Shown: positions 33,281 to 42,128, counted from the stretch's first letter. The stretch is DNA of 64,000 bases from CAUZIZ01 sp965218775 (GCA_965218775.1 CBDCLS010000004.1:434001-498000); one strand, 5' to 3'. Notes: a model not told the origin generated them from the sequence alone. Made by a program: numbers and translations.

Positions 33281-34201
33281 CTAGAGATAGCGCCTTGGGC
33301 ACTTGGCAACCATGGTGTACTTCGGGTCGACCATGTTCCCGAGCCTCATCTGTCCAACCTGACCTAGAAAGTGGTAGGCCTTCATTCGATCAAACCCGTA
33401 GTCGGCAACCATCCAATCGATCAGTTCTACCCAGGCAATGCGGGCGGCGGCTTCGAGAGGACGCGCGCTTCCGGCCACCATGATGAACTCGTCGCTGACG
33501 ATTCGAGGCCAGTTGATCTTGCTGTCCTTCTGCAGATCGAAGCTGACGATCACCTTGGCCGGAACCTCCAGGGCGACCCCTGTGAGCTCGCCGTCGCCTT
33601 GGCTGGCGTGGGCGTCACCGGTGAAGAAATGCGCTCCCGGGACCAGGACGGGAAACAAGACCTCGTTACCGGGCCGGGTCTCGACGCAGTCCATGTTGCC
33701 GCCGTAGTAGTCGGGAGTCAGGGAGTTCACGGCCTCAATCTCGGGCGCCACACCCATCGTTCCCAGAAAGGGGTCATAGGGAATCACCCGGCGCTCATCG
33801 AATCGGATCCCATCCTCCTCAATTGGGAGGAACAGCCATTGCTCTTCCAGCGCCGGCTGGAGTTTTGGGTCCAGCGGGGTCGAGGTTAAACCACCAAAGT
33901 AGGGGATTGTGCCGGTCACGGCGTGGTCGCGGGTGGGTGTGATTTCGTGGATCCTCACTACCAGGGTATCACCCGGTTCGGCACCTGAGACGAGTATGGG
34001 ACCAGTCTGAGGATTCAGGAATGGGTAGGTACAGACATCGGTAAACTGCTTCACCTGTGGCGTCATCTTGTTCTCGAATGCGTCCAAGGTATGGATGCAA
34101 ACCGTTTCTCCCGGTTCCACCGTCGCGATCGGCGGATGAGACGGCGAATAGGTGTAGCAATAAGGCCCAGTTTGATGGATTTCACGCATGTTAATGTCCA
34201 C
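33281..34201 (-). CDS. Acetamidase/formamidase family protein
   Basis: This 306-residue hydrolase of the FmdA/AmdA family releases ammonia from formamide or short amides. Typical segments are PGETVCIHTLDAFENK, GAEPGDTLVVRI, VTGTIPYFGG, YYGGNMDCVE and the metal-site-like FFTGDAHASQGDGEL. Length is typical for the short form. The start at 34201 has GAGAGGAG about 7 bases upstream. It is transcribed divergently from the M14 peptidase gene; the 149-base gap holds their promoters. Downstream lies the decayed LDH2 gene. Confidence 0.9.
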   Translation of the reverse strand: MDINMREIHQTGPYCYTYSPSHPPIATVEPGETVCIHTLDAFENKMTPQVKQFTDVCTYPFLNPQTGPILVSGAEPGDTLVVRIHEITPTRDHAVTGTIPYFGGLTSTPLDPKLQPALEEQWLFLPIEEDGIRFDERRVIPYDPFLGTMGVAPEIEAVNSLTPDYYGGNMDCVETRPGNEVLFPVLVPGAHFFTGDAHASQGDGELTGVALEVPAKVIVSFDLQKDSKINWPRIVSDEFIMVAGSARPLEAAARIAWVELIDWMVADYGFDRMKAYHFLGQVGQMRLGNMVDPKYTMVAKCPRRYL

Positions 34202-34350
34202 TCCTCTCGATCAGAAACTCGGCGTTTAGTGCGGTCGATTATTCACCAATTGCTGCCACCGAGCAAACCTCTCGCACCGGTCCTTGATGGCGGCTATCCA
34301 GGCTCGTACAATCGCGACACAGAAACTTCATCAAAGAGGAGAGCGAGAGA

Positions 34351-35994
34351 ATGGTAAGAACCTGGATTTCAGACTGTGTTCCGATCTTGCTTCTGATCGG
34401 ATCCGTTACGACATCGATGGGACAGGACGTCGAGTCGCGGCTGGCGCGGATGCCCAGGCCCTGGGAAGGGGAGAAGGTCCACCGGGTGACTCTGGACGAG
34501 TACCAGGCCACAATGGAGTACTGGCAGAAGCGTCATCCGAAGATCCTGCAGGTGGAGGTGGTGGAGCGTTCGGCCGAGGAACACCCCGTCTATCTTCTCA
34601 AGATCACGGATTCCTCCGTATCGGACGAGGACAAGCAGGTGGCACTGATCACGGCGATGCACGGGGGCGCGGAACGATCCGGGTCCACAACGACTCTGCA
34701 TCTGGCCGAGTGGCTGCTGGGCGACGATCCAGAGGCGGCCGAAATGCGCCGGCGACAGATCCTCCTGGTGATGCCCATCATCGATCCCTACGCCTTCTTC
34801 GAGGGGCTTCGCTCCCGAAACTCCGCAGGGATCCGTTCCTACCAAGGAGGAGGAGCCGAGAACTGGGACCTGGAGACCCTGACCTATCGGAAGCTGGACC
34901 AGGCTCCCGAGATCAAGGCGTTCCTGCGTGTCGTCGACCAATATCAGCCCGACGCCTACGTGGATCTTCACGGAACCGGGCTGCAGTCCTATCCGGAGGA
35001 AAAGGTTGGCGATGGGAAACGCTATCAGGGGCAAACGATGTTCGAAGTGACGGGCTCGGCCTACTCCAACTTCGCCCTTCGCCCCTGGGACTGGAGAATC
35101 AGCGAGGCCATGATCCAGGCAGGTCTGGATGCAGGCTACCCCTCGGACCGCTACGAAGCCGACGCCCAGCGGGGATTCTGGGTTCCGGGGCTCGAAGTGT
35201 TGGCAGACCGGCTCTGGACCGGCCGGCCGCTGTTCTACACGGCCCAGTACGCCTACATCCGCTACCACACATTGCTCACCGTACTGGAGATCGGCTGGGA
35301 GCAGAGCGGAGCGGAGCGGGTCAAGGGGCTGCTTCGGCTGGGAAACCGTCCCTGGCAGGGTGAGCCCTACTCGGGCTACCCTGTGGATCGGGTCAAGTCC
35401 TATATAGGGCACTTCGTGACGTCCTGGGGCAGGACGGCCCGAGAGCGGCGACGGAGTCGCGTCGAATTATGGGAGAAACAGGCCGGCTTTACCCAGGCCG
35501 TGCTCTATCCGCAAACCGACGGTCGGGACACCTACATCGTTGCCGTGGATGAGGAATCTGCAGGGATCCTCGATGCCGAACCGAAGCTCTTCCTGTCGAA
35601 TCTGGACCGGTTTTCTTATGTCGATCAGAAGGCGGTTGAGAGCTTCGCCGCGATGGGACCAGAGGTCCTGATGAGTATCTCCAAAGCCAAGGGGCGAGGG
35701 GGGGCTGGGGGGCGGGTCCAGAACGGTCTGGGACTTCGTCTACGCTTACCCTATCGGAATCCCGAGCTGTTGGACGTGCGGCTCAACGGCCACCTTTTGG
35801 AGAAAAGCGTGCGCGACGGCTACCAAAGCTGGTATGCCAACGGTTTCACCCAGGTCCAGATCCACGTTCCGCCGGAGAAGGCTCAGAAAACCAGTCTGTT
35901 CATCGTGACTGTAGGGTACGTTCCGGATGAGAAACGCGAGTACGGCTGGATTCCACCTCGCGAGGTCCTGGAAGGCCTGAGTGGCGGCCGTTGA
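34351..35994 (+). CDS. Secreted M14-family zinc carboxypeptidase
   Basis: This 547-residue secreted peptidase has a signal segment (VPILLLIGSVTTSMG). The M14 zinc ligands are clear: His104 and Glu107 in MHGGAERSG, and His207 in VDLHGTG. A glutamate suited to the catalytic role lies in LEIGWEQSG, near residue 318. An RGGAGGR linker near residue 455 leads to a C-terminal beta-rich domain (LLDVRLNGHLLEKSV). The family trims amino acids from peptide C-termini or cleaves cell-wall peptides. An AGAGGAGAG lies upstream of the ATG. Confidence 0.88.
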   Translation: MVRTWISDCVPILLLIGSVTTSMGQDVESRLARMPRPWEGEKVHRVTLDEYQATMEYWQKRHPKILQVEVVERSAEEHPVYLLKITDSSVSDEDKQVALITAMHGGAERSGSTTTLHLAEWLLGDDPEAAEMRRRQILLVMPIIDPYAFFEGLRSRNSAGIRSYQGGGAENWDLETLTYRKLDQAPEIKAFLRVVDQYQPDAYVDLHGTGLQSYPEEKVGDGKRYQGQTMFEVTGSAYSNFALRPWDWRISEAMIQAGLDAGYPSDRYEADAQRGFWVPGLEVLADRLWTGRPLFYTAQYAYIRYHTLLTVLEIGWEQSGAERVKGLLRLGNRPWQGEPYSGYPVDRVKSYIGHFVTSWGRTARERRRSRVELWEKQAGFTQAVLYPQTDGRDTYIVAVDEESAGILDAEPKLFLSNLDRFSYVDQKAVESFAAMGPEVLMSISKAKGRGGAGGRVQNGLGLRLRLPYRNPELLDVRLNGHLLEKSVRDGYQSWYANGFTQVQIHVPPEKAQKTSLFIVTVGYVPDEKREYGWIPPREVLEGLSGGR

Positions 35995-36053
35995 AATCCC
36001 ATCGCTGCTGTGCAGGAAGAATTGGTCGCAGTCTTCGCCTTTATAATCGAGGT

Positions 36054-36143
36054 CAATCCCAACGGGATTGCGTATTTCAGCCCAGGGTTTCCCAACCCTG
36101 GGGCAACGATGCCACCCTTTGGATTTCAACCCGGACAGGGTTG
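36054..36143. repeat. Array of three consecutive hairpins
   Basis: Three perfect short palindromes follow one another. CAATCCC-AAC-GGGATTG is at 36054-36070, CCCAGGGTT-TCCC-AACCCTGGG at 36081-36102 and CAACCC-GGACA-GGGTTG at 36127-36143. The first and third are both followed by CGTA. No reading frame uses the stretch. I recall similar elements as dispersed repeats in environmental genomes, but see only one copy here. Confidence 0.7.
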
Positions 36144-36309
36144 CGTACACCAGGGGTGCAGAACCTGATCGAAGGGACACCATCGAATACCAACGAAAGG
36201 GGACGGGGTAGATTGTGCTTCTGTCCGGCTCTCTCCACGCTAACTGGCTTCATGTTGCTAGCGGCTCAAGTCGTTCGTGGCTCTGTTCGGACCGGCTTGA
36301 TTTTTTTTG

Positions 36310-36522
36310 GACGCCGGGTGGTGGGAAGCATCGTGTGCCGGTCAGCACTCAGCCCTTCGGGGCCATTCCAGTAGATCGCACTGTCGATGGTGTGGACGCC
36401 GTCCTTGACGTGATTGTGGACGATCACCTCGGGATAGCCATCGCGGTTCAGTTCCAGCGTCTGGACTCCGGACGACGACTCTGCAGGCAGATCGGTCCGG
36501 TTCTGGTTGCTGTATGAGTACC
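36310..36522 (-). pseudogene. Remnant of an FG-GAP/VCBS-repeat protein
   Basis: The minus strand reads YSNQNRTDLPAESSSGVQTL, then ELNRDGYPEVIVHNHVKDG and HTIDSAIYWNGPEGLSADRH. The N-R-D-G-Y-P-E-V-I-V-x-N core is the calcium-binding repeat of FG-GAP/VCBS beta-propeller proteins. There is neither a credible start nor an end, and the surrounding frame is arginine-rich nonsense. It is about 70 residues of a gene that would normally exceed 400. Confidence 0.65.
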
Positions 36523-36600
36523 TCTCGACTTGCCGAAATATCAGTAATGCGACATCCCGCAACAGGTGTAGTAGTATCGCCTGCCGAAAGGACAAAGACC

Positions 36601-38364
36601 ATGTTGTTCTCCAAAACCGCCTCCAGACTGGGGCTCGTTCTAGCTGTCGGATTGCTGTCAGGGTGCGCCTCCGAGGCTCCGCAGAAGTCTCAAGAGAGCC
36701 TGGAACCGATGTCCAATTGGCCACCCCGAATCATCTACAACACCGATGGGACCTGGGCCTTCAACTACCTGCACCGTCGCGATCCGAAGGACCTGACCAT
36801 CGTCCTGGACGCTCTGGCCGGAAAGGGCATCGACGTGATATCGGTCCTGGTCGGGATCGACGACGACCTCTCCTGGCGACACAGTTCCCACGGCTCCATG
36901 TGGGGAGAAAACGTCCAGGACTGGAATCCGGATGGGGACGCCCACCTCGACTCGGTCGGCGGCATGAACATGAGTCACGTGGAGCTTCTTCACAAGAACC
37001 TGGCCGCCATCCAGGAGGATGGTCGCGACTTGATGAAGATTCTCGTAGAACGGGCTCATGGACATCAGATGGGCATCTTTGCCTCCTTCCGCATGAACGA
37101 TGCCCATGTGAGCTACGAGGACCGCGGCTGGTACGGACGCTCCAAGATGAAGCTCGAGCGTACCGACCTTCTCATCGGCTCAACGGTCGAACGCTTCTCG
37201 GCTGGGCGTGCCGACGAATGGAATTTTGCCTGGCAATGGGACTTCGCCCACCAGCAGGTCCGGGATCGTTTTCTGGGTCTCTTCGACGAGGCCCTGACCC
37301 GCTACGACTTCGATGGCCTGGAGCTGGATTTCTCCCGTCAACCCAACTACTTCAAGGGCGGCGAGGCCTACAAGCACCTGTCAACCATGACCGAGTTCAT
37401 TGGAAAGGCACAGGATATCGTCCACCGCCACCAGTCCGACAAAGGCCGGGAGATCAAGCTGACGGTTCGGGTCCCCCCCAGCATCGATCAGACGATCACC
37501 ATGGGCCTCGATTCCGAAGCCTGGATCCGACAGGGACTGATCGATGCGGCCATCCTCAGCTCGGTTGGCTATTGCGACCAGCGGATCGATATCGCGAGGG
37601 CGGTGGAAGCCGCCAAAGACAGCAAGGTCCTGATCTACACCGGTTGCGACACCAGAACGCACAGGAGCTCACCCTACAACGGTTACGAGGGAAGCCCGCC
37701 GACGATTCCGCGGGCCGCTGCTTTGAACGGATACCGGCAGGGCGCGGCGGGGTTCCACTTGTTCAACTATGACTACCGGACTCACCGACCGAACCCCGCT
37801 CCAAAGGGCGAGTCTTTGATCGCCGAGACTCCTATCAATACCTGGGCCGGACACTTCACCAGCGCCGATCTCGGGGCCTTCGCTGAGTTGGCGAGTGTGG
37901 AGGCTCTGACCAGACTCGATCGGTGCTACTACGCGGCCACCCGTGAGTTGAACCATCACGGAGACTACCCACCCCAGGTACCCTACAAGCTCTCCACGAT
38001 CGGACGTGGGGCAGGTCCTGCCAATGCCATCCGGATCCGGGTGGACGACGATATCCCCGGCGGTCTAGCGGACGGGAGGATCAAGAAGATCGAGCTGCGC
38101 CTGCGCTTTACCAACACCCAGAAATCCTTCGATCGGATCCGTTGTGAGGTCAACGGCACCCAGGTCGATCTGTCCTCAGCCACCACCATCAAGAACTTTC
38201 GGGGCCAGGAATGGCTGGTGCTGGAAAACCCACCCGTAAAGAATGGTATCAATACGATCCTGCTGGCCCTCGAAGGCATGAAGACCCCAGCCGAGTACAC
38301 CGGGCGGGGCGGCCCCTGGCCCACGATTCACAACTGCGAGATCATCGTCCGGTGCGAGGATTGA
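36601..38364 (+). CDS. Lipoprotein with glycosidase-like TIM barrel
   Basis: The start at 36601 is preceded by AAAGGA and gives a 587-residue protein with a lipoprotein signal (RLGLVLAVGLLSGCAS). The central domain (about residues 40-420) looks like a glycosyl-hydrolase-like TIM barrel: RIIYNTDGTWAFNYL, HGHQMGIFASFRMND, YDFDGLELDFSRQPNYF with acidic residues typical of catalysis, and VRVPPSIDQT. The C-terminal beta domain (from about residue 440) resembles a carbohydrate-binding fold and ends PWPTIHNCEIIVRCED. A 19-residue piece of a second copy of that end lies at 38666. Substrate unknown. Confidence 0.75.
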   Translation: MLFSKTASRLGLVLAVGLLSGCASEAPQKSQESLEPMSNWPPRIIYNTDGTWAFNYLHRRDPKDLTIVLDALAGKGIDVISVLVGIDDDLSWRHSSHGSMWGENVQDWNPDGDAHLDSVGGMNMSHVELLHKNLAAIQEDGRDLMKILVERAHGHQMGIFASFRMNDAHVSYEDRGWYGRSKMKLERTDLLIGSTVERFSAGRADEWNFAWQWDFAHQQVRDRFLGLFDEALTRYDFDGLELDFSRQPNYFKGGEAYKHLSTMTEFIGKAQDIVHRHQSDKGREIKLTVRVPPSIDQTITMGLDSEAWIRQGLIDAAILSSVGYCDQRIDIARAVEAAKDSKVLIYTGCDTRTHRSSPYNGYEGSPPTIPRAAALNGYRQGAAGFHLFNYDYRTHRPNPAPKGESLIAETPINTWAGHFTSADLGAFAELASVEALTRLDRCYYAATRELNHHGDYPPQVPYKLSTIGRGAGPANAIRIRVDDDIPGGLADGRIKKIELRLRFTNTQKSFDRIRCEVNGTQVDLSSATTIKNFRGQEWLVLENPPVKNGINTILLALEGMKTPAEYTGRGGPWPTIHNCEIIVRCED

Positions 38365-38387
38365 TTACTCCAAACCAGAGTTCCTAA

Positions 38388-38503
38388 GCTGAAACTTCAT
38401 TCGCAGAAGTAGCTTTGGCCTCCAGGCCGAAGTCTTATTCTTCTGAGCCTTTGGCTCGGACGGCGGCCTGAAGACCACCGCTACGCCGGACCCAAAGTTT
38501 CTT
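38388..38503. repeat. Repeat B, copy 2
   Basis: This 116-bp element matches copy 1 at 7482-7600 almost base for base, with the same GAAACTT/AAGTTTC ends and TGGCCTCCAGGCCGAAG core. It differs by a few substitutions and short indels, notably around 38424-38435. It begins 23 bases after the stop of the glycosidase-like lipoprotein gene. Confidence 0.85.
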
Positions 38504-38569
38504 TCTCGAATAGGGCCAGCGCTACTGCCCAAATTCCGAGGAAAGAGCCGGACAACAGCAAAATCTCCC

Positions 38570-38664
38570 CTACTCCAGCTGCAGCGTCCAGACGTCGTTG
38601 AAATGATCCTTGGCTGCTCCGATCGTACAACCTCCCAACAACCAGATCTTGTCGTGGAGTACGA
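38570..38664 (-). pseudogene. Terminal Kelch-repeat fragment
   Basis: The minus strand reads VVLHDKIWLLGGCTIG and AAKDHFNDVWTLQLE and then a stop at 38570-38572. This is one Kelch motif with its double glycine and late tryptophan, about 31 residues. The fragment begins exactly where an opposite-strand glycosidase-like scrap ends, so the start of its gene is gone. Confidence 0.6.
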
Positions 38665-38665
38665 C

Positions 38666-38722
38666 CCGTGGCCGACGCTGGAGCAGGTAGAGGTGATCAT
38701 CAAGTGCGAGGTGGAGGGCTAA
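38666..38722 (+). pseudogene. C-terminal scrap of a glycosidase-like lipoprotein paralogue
   Basis: Eighteen codons read PWPTLEQVEVIIKCEVEG and stop at 38720-38722. They align with the C-terminus of the intact neighbour (PWPTIHNCEIIVRCED). Nothing upstream in this frame continues the likeness, since the Kelch scrap abuts it. Directly after lie three tandem GAGCAGT 7-mers (38723-38743), and to 38836 I see nothing else. Confidence 0.6.
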
Positions 38723-38836
38723 GAGCAGTGAGCAGTGAGCAGTACCGGATTGCTGTGGGCCAACAGCGCCGCAACTCAGTGGCCTGCAAGTTGGTTTAGC
38801 GGCACCCAGCGGATCGTCTCGGTAACCCCCTCAACA

Positions 38837-40390
38837 CTACTTGAACCGAAGGGAATACAGATCAGCATCCTTCATGATGAAACGTAAGCGGATCGCTCGG
38901 CCGGCCAACCTCTTCAGCGGCTCCCTAGAGGTCGCTGCAGAGTGGGCCCGTTTCCACTTAACCACTGCATCGATTTTGTCACCCCAGATTAGAGGCGACT
39001 CCTCTAATCCAAACCCCGGCATCGGATTTCCTTCCGAATCCTGAATCTCCACTCGGATACTTCCTGCTGCAGAGGTCGAATAATTCAGGAGCAGGTTCGT
39101 CCCCTCGAAAATCAGGGGCTTGGTCAAAAGCTCGCCGCCACTGTAATCAGCATGAACCGAAACGAACCCGTCCGTGCGCAAGACCATCCTCTCCAGGTGG
39201 ACGCTGGGGAAATTGTAATTGCGAACCACGTAGAGCGAGATTTCATCGGAGGCTGTCGGATGAACCCCCACGGCCACCAGGTTGTTCCGATGAGTCCAGT
39301 TTTTCTTGTCACGTCCGGGACGAATGAAGCCTTCCATGAACCGGCGGTCCCAATGAAGTCCGTCTCGGCTGCTCAGAAACACGGCCTCGGAGGCACCCGG
39401 AGAAGGGGTATCGTGGAAACGCTGCCTCCAGGGCTGAAAGCGCTTGGGAAACGCCAGGTAGATGTGGGGAGCTCGAAAATAGGGCGTGGTCCCGTTAGTG
39501 TAGAGGTGTTCGGTGGGCGCATCGCCGAAATCGGCCCATTGGGGGCTGCTCCAGTTGACGAAATCATCGGAGCTGGCGAACTTGAAGCTCCGGTTTCCGT
39601 AGTTCCCTGCCAGACTCCCCCGCGGGCGATAGGCCGGGCCCTTAGCCCTGGGATGAGAACCTCTATCAGAGTCACGGAAGACGATGGTGTATCGCTTCCG
39701 GAAGGAATCCCAGAAGACGACATTTAGGGCGTCGAAGGCATTTGCATGCAGCCCTTCCTCGATCAGCGATTTCTGTCCTTGTAGCTCGGTCCAGTGAAGT
39801 CCATCGGGTGAAACAAGGGGGACCAGGGGATAGCTACTTCCACCCACGGCCTTGTAACGCTGGGAGGCCGGGGCCTTTGGGTTTCCATCCTTGAAAACGT
39901 ACATGCAATCCGTGATCTTCTGATCGCCCGGCTTGTCTATCCAGACGATGCTGTTGGCCTTGGATCCCTCGAATTCGTGGATTCCAAGATCCGGCCGCTC
40001 CCAATGGATCCCATCCTCGCTTTCGGCGTAGGAGATGGTGAAGGGATGGTCGATCCCCACCTTCTCTCCCGGCTCGAGCAGCGACTTCTGGACGTAATCG
40101 GGAGAGTTGCTTCCCCGATAATACATACGATAGCGATCGTCGTCCTTGAGGATGTTGACGTAGAAGCTGGTGTTGCCCTCCCAGGGTTTGTTGAAATGAA
40201 GAACCTTTCCTGCCGACTGAGGGGAGTGGAGTGTCAACTCGACACCGGACATCTCCTCGACGAGAAAGTCATCCACAAAAAGCTCCAGTCTCGACCCTAC
40301 GTCAATCGTCTCTTCGTGGTGTTCTGCCACAACTGCTGTTTGACCGAGACTCAAACTCAAGCCAACCAGGGCAAGGATCCTCTTGGACAT
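38837..40390 (-). CDS. Secreted glycosidase-like five-bladed beta-propeller protein
   Basis: This 517-residue protein has a signal peptide (RILALVGLSLSLGQTAVVA). GSRLELFVDDFLVEEM leads into propeller-like repeats: DRYRMYYRGSN, SYAESEDGIHWERPDLG, VSPDGLHWTELQG, FASSDDFVNWSS and LSSRDGLHWDRRFMEGFIRP. The recurring D-G-x-H-W blades are the style of GH32/GH43-like secreted proteins. A C-terminal beta domain ends AIRLRFIMKDADLYSLRFK. Catalytic residues are not assigned. A paralogue with the middle removed lies at 32385-32819. Upstream, 176 bases separate it from the divergent Dnmt2-like gene. Confidence 0.78.
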   Translation of the reverse strand: MSKRILALVGLSLSLGQTAVVAEHHEETIDVGSRLELFVDDFLVEEMSGVELTLHSPQSAGKVLHFNKPWEGNTSFYVNILKDDDRYRMYYRGSNSPDYVQKSLLEPGEKVGIDHPFTISYAESEDGIHWERPDLGIHEFEGSKANSIVWIDKPGDQKITDCMYVFKDGNPKAPASQRYKAVGGSSYPLVPLVSPDGLHWTELQGQKSLIEEGLHANAFDALNVVFWDSFRKRYTIVFRDSDRGSHPRAKGPAYRPRGSLAGNYGNRSFKFASSDDFVNWSSPQWADFGDAPTEHLYTNGTTPYFRAPHIYLAFPKRFQPWRQRFHDTPSPGASEAVFLSSRDGLHWDRRFMEGFIRPGRDKKNWTHRNNLVAVGVHPTASDEISLYVVRNYNFPSVHLERMVLRTDGFVSVHADYSGGELLTKPLIFEGTNLLLNYSTSAAGSIRVEIQDSEGNPMPGFGLEESPLIWGDKIDAVVKWKRAHSAATSREPLKRLAGRAIRLRFIMKDADLYSLRFK

Positions 40391-40566
40391 TCGCTCCTAC
40401 CTTTCTCAGGGGCCAATAGGGCACCTGCTGAAGCCTCAGCGGCGACTACTCGACGCGGCCCGCCAAACTATACAAGAGCCCTCGTCAACGATCCACCGAT
40501 TGTCTCAAGAGTATAATGGGACCGGCGTCTTGGTGTGGGCGGCAGACTTCGAATATTCTGGGATCT

Positions 40567-41493
40567 ATGAGCGGGACCTTTCGTGTCCTCGAGTTGTTTT
40601 GTGGGATCGGTGGATGTGCTGCGGCGCTGGGCGACGCGGCCTCAATAGTGGCAGCCGTGGACATCAATCACAATGCTCTCAAGGCTTACGGACACAACTT
40701 CTCTCACACCAGAATGGCCTGCTCGATAGAGTCCATTCCTACTGAGACCCTTCAGCACTGGCAGACCGACCTATGGTGGCTTTCCCCGCCCTGCCAGCCT
40801 TATACAAAGCGAGGTCAGAGGCGAGACCTGGAGGATCCTCGAGCCGCATCTCTCCTGGCTCTGATCCCCAGGATCGGCGAGGTCCGCCCGGCTTATGTGG
40901 CTCTGGAAAACGTCCCCGGCTTTCGCCACTCGAGAGTCTACGACAGGTTGATGACCCAGCTCCGACTTAGAGGCTACACCGTTCGAGAAAGCTCTCTCTG
41001 TCCTACCGATCTGGGATTGCCTAACCGCCGCCGCCGATTCTATCTGGTAGCATCACGCAAGGAGCTATTTTCCTGGGCCCGACCTCCGGTCGATCGCTTT
41101 TCGGTCCGGAGTATCCTGCAGAAGCAAGTGGATCCTGGTCTGGGGGCACCTGCGATCGTCCTCCAGAAGTATCGGCAGGCCATTCACGTTGTTTCCAGGG
41201 ACGAGAACCAGATTACCAATTGTTTTACGTCTGCCTACGGCCGATCCTATGTTAGAAGTGGGTCCTACCTTTCCGAGGACGGCCGCATCCGCCGCTTCTC
41301 GCCGCAAGAGATATTGAGGATTCTGGGATTCCCTTCCAGATATCGGCTTCCGCCCAATCTCTCGTTGCGTCAGGCGTGGCCATTGGTGGGCAACAGCCTC
41401 TGCGTTCCCGCGGTTCGTCACATTCTATCCTGCATTCCGGAGCTGCGGACTTTGGGGCGAGGCCCAGGCGAACGAGCGCCACGATTCAAATAA
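40567..41493 (+). CDS. Dnmt2-like (TRDMT1-type) C5-cytosine methyltransferase
   Basis: From the ATG at 40567 (308 residues), motif I is VLELFCGIGGCAAALG, motif IV SPPCQPYTKRG with catalytic Cys76, motif VI ALENVPGF with Glu114, and motif VIII LPNRRRRFYLVAS. NCFTSAYG (Cys219-Phe220-Thr221) is the CFT motif that marks Dnmt2. The ending GFPSRY and LVGNSLCVPAV gives motifs IX-X. Dnmt2 enzymes methylate C38 of tRNA; bacterial members exist but are rare. No restriction enzyme gene accompanies it, which fits an RNA target better than restriction-modification. It lies 38 bases upstream of ruvA, in the place where ruvC is often found. Confidence 0.85.
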   Translation: MSGTFRVLELFCGIGGCAAALGDAASIVAAVDINHNALKAYGHNFSHTRMACSIESIPTETLQHWQTDLWWLSPPCQPYTKRGQRRDLEDPRAASLLALIPRIGEVRPAYVALENVPGFRHSRVYDRLMTQLRLRGYTVRESSLCPTDLGLPNRRRRFYLVASRKELFSWARPPVDRFSVRSILQKQVDPGLGAPAIVLQKYRQAIHVVSRDENQITNCFTSAYGRSYVRSGSYLSEDGRIRRFSPQEILRILGFPSRYRLPPNLSLRQAWPLVGNSLCVPAVRHILSCIPELRTLGRGPGERAPRFK

Positions 41494-41531
41494 GCGGGGC
41501 AGCACTGCTTCTCGTATAATGTCGAGTTGGA

Positions 41532-42128
41532 ATGATTGCGCAACTGACCGGGACCCTTGTAGAGAAGGAGGCGGACCGTGTCGTGGTGGACATCCACGGC
41601 GTCGGGTACGAGGTCTCGATCCCCTTCTCGACCTACTACGAGTTGGGCGAGGCGGGCGAGACTGTCACACTCCAGATCCATACTCACGTGAAGGAGGACG
41701 TGCTTAGCCTCTACGGCTTCTCGGCAGTCAAGGAGAAACGGCTCTTCACACGTCTCATCCAAGTCTCCGGAATCGGTCCCAAGCTGGGTATTACCATCCT
41801 GTCAGGTCTACCCGCGGACGAGTTGATTCAGGCAGTCATGGGCGCCGATGTGCTGCGACTCAATGGCATCCCGGGGGTGGGGAAGAAAACCGCTGAGCGA
41901 ATCGTCCTGGAGATGCGCGACAAGGTTGCGGGCCTCGTGTCCGATGAGGACGAAGCCGTAGCGGGCGGAGTTTCGGGGTCGCTGCAACGGGACGTCGTAT
42001 CAGCCTTGGTCAATCTGGGCTATTCCAAACCGGTAGCGGAGAAGGCCGTTACTCAAGTGCTCAACGAGGATCCAACGGATCAATTCGAGACCCTGCTGCG
42101 CAAGACCCTGAGGAAGACCTCTACCTGA
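41532..42128 (+). CDS. ruvA: Holliday junction branch migration protein RuvA
   Basis: This 198-residue DNA-binding subunit of the RuvAB branch-migration motor has the three expected domains. These are the OB-fold N-terminus (MIAQLTGTLVEKEADRVVVD), the two helix-hairpin-helix motifs (VSGIGPKLG and IPGVGKKTAERIVLEM), and the C-terminal RuvB-contacting helix bundle (VSALVNLGYSKPVAEKAV) after an acidic linker. Length is typical. It is followed by ruvB after 63 bases. RuvC is not adjacent. Confidence 0.97.
   Translation: MIAQLTGTLVEKEADRVVVDIHGVGYEVSIPFSTYYELGEAGETVTLQIHTHVKEDVLSLYGFSAVKEKRLFTRLIQVSGIGPKLGITILSGLPADELIQAVMGADVLRLNGIPGVGKKTAERIVLEMRDKVAGLVSDEDEAVAGGVSGSLQRDVVSALVNLGYSKPVAEKAVTQVLNEDPTDQFETLLRKTLRKTST

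Noticed and set aside
34284..35412. Long ORFs on both strands over the M14 peptidase gene
   Set aside because: They are frame shadows of a GC-rich gene whose zinc motifs fix the real frame.
36507..37772. Long plus-strand ORF (421 codons) in the alternative frame of the lipoprotein gene
   Set aside because: It is arginine/glycine-rich, shadows a gene with a signal peptide and domain structure, and contains no motif.
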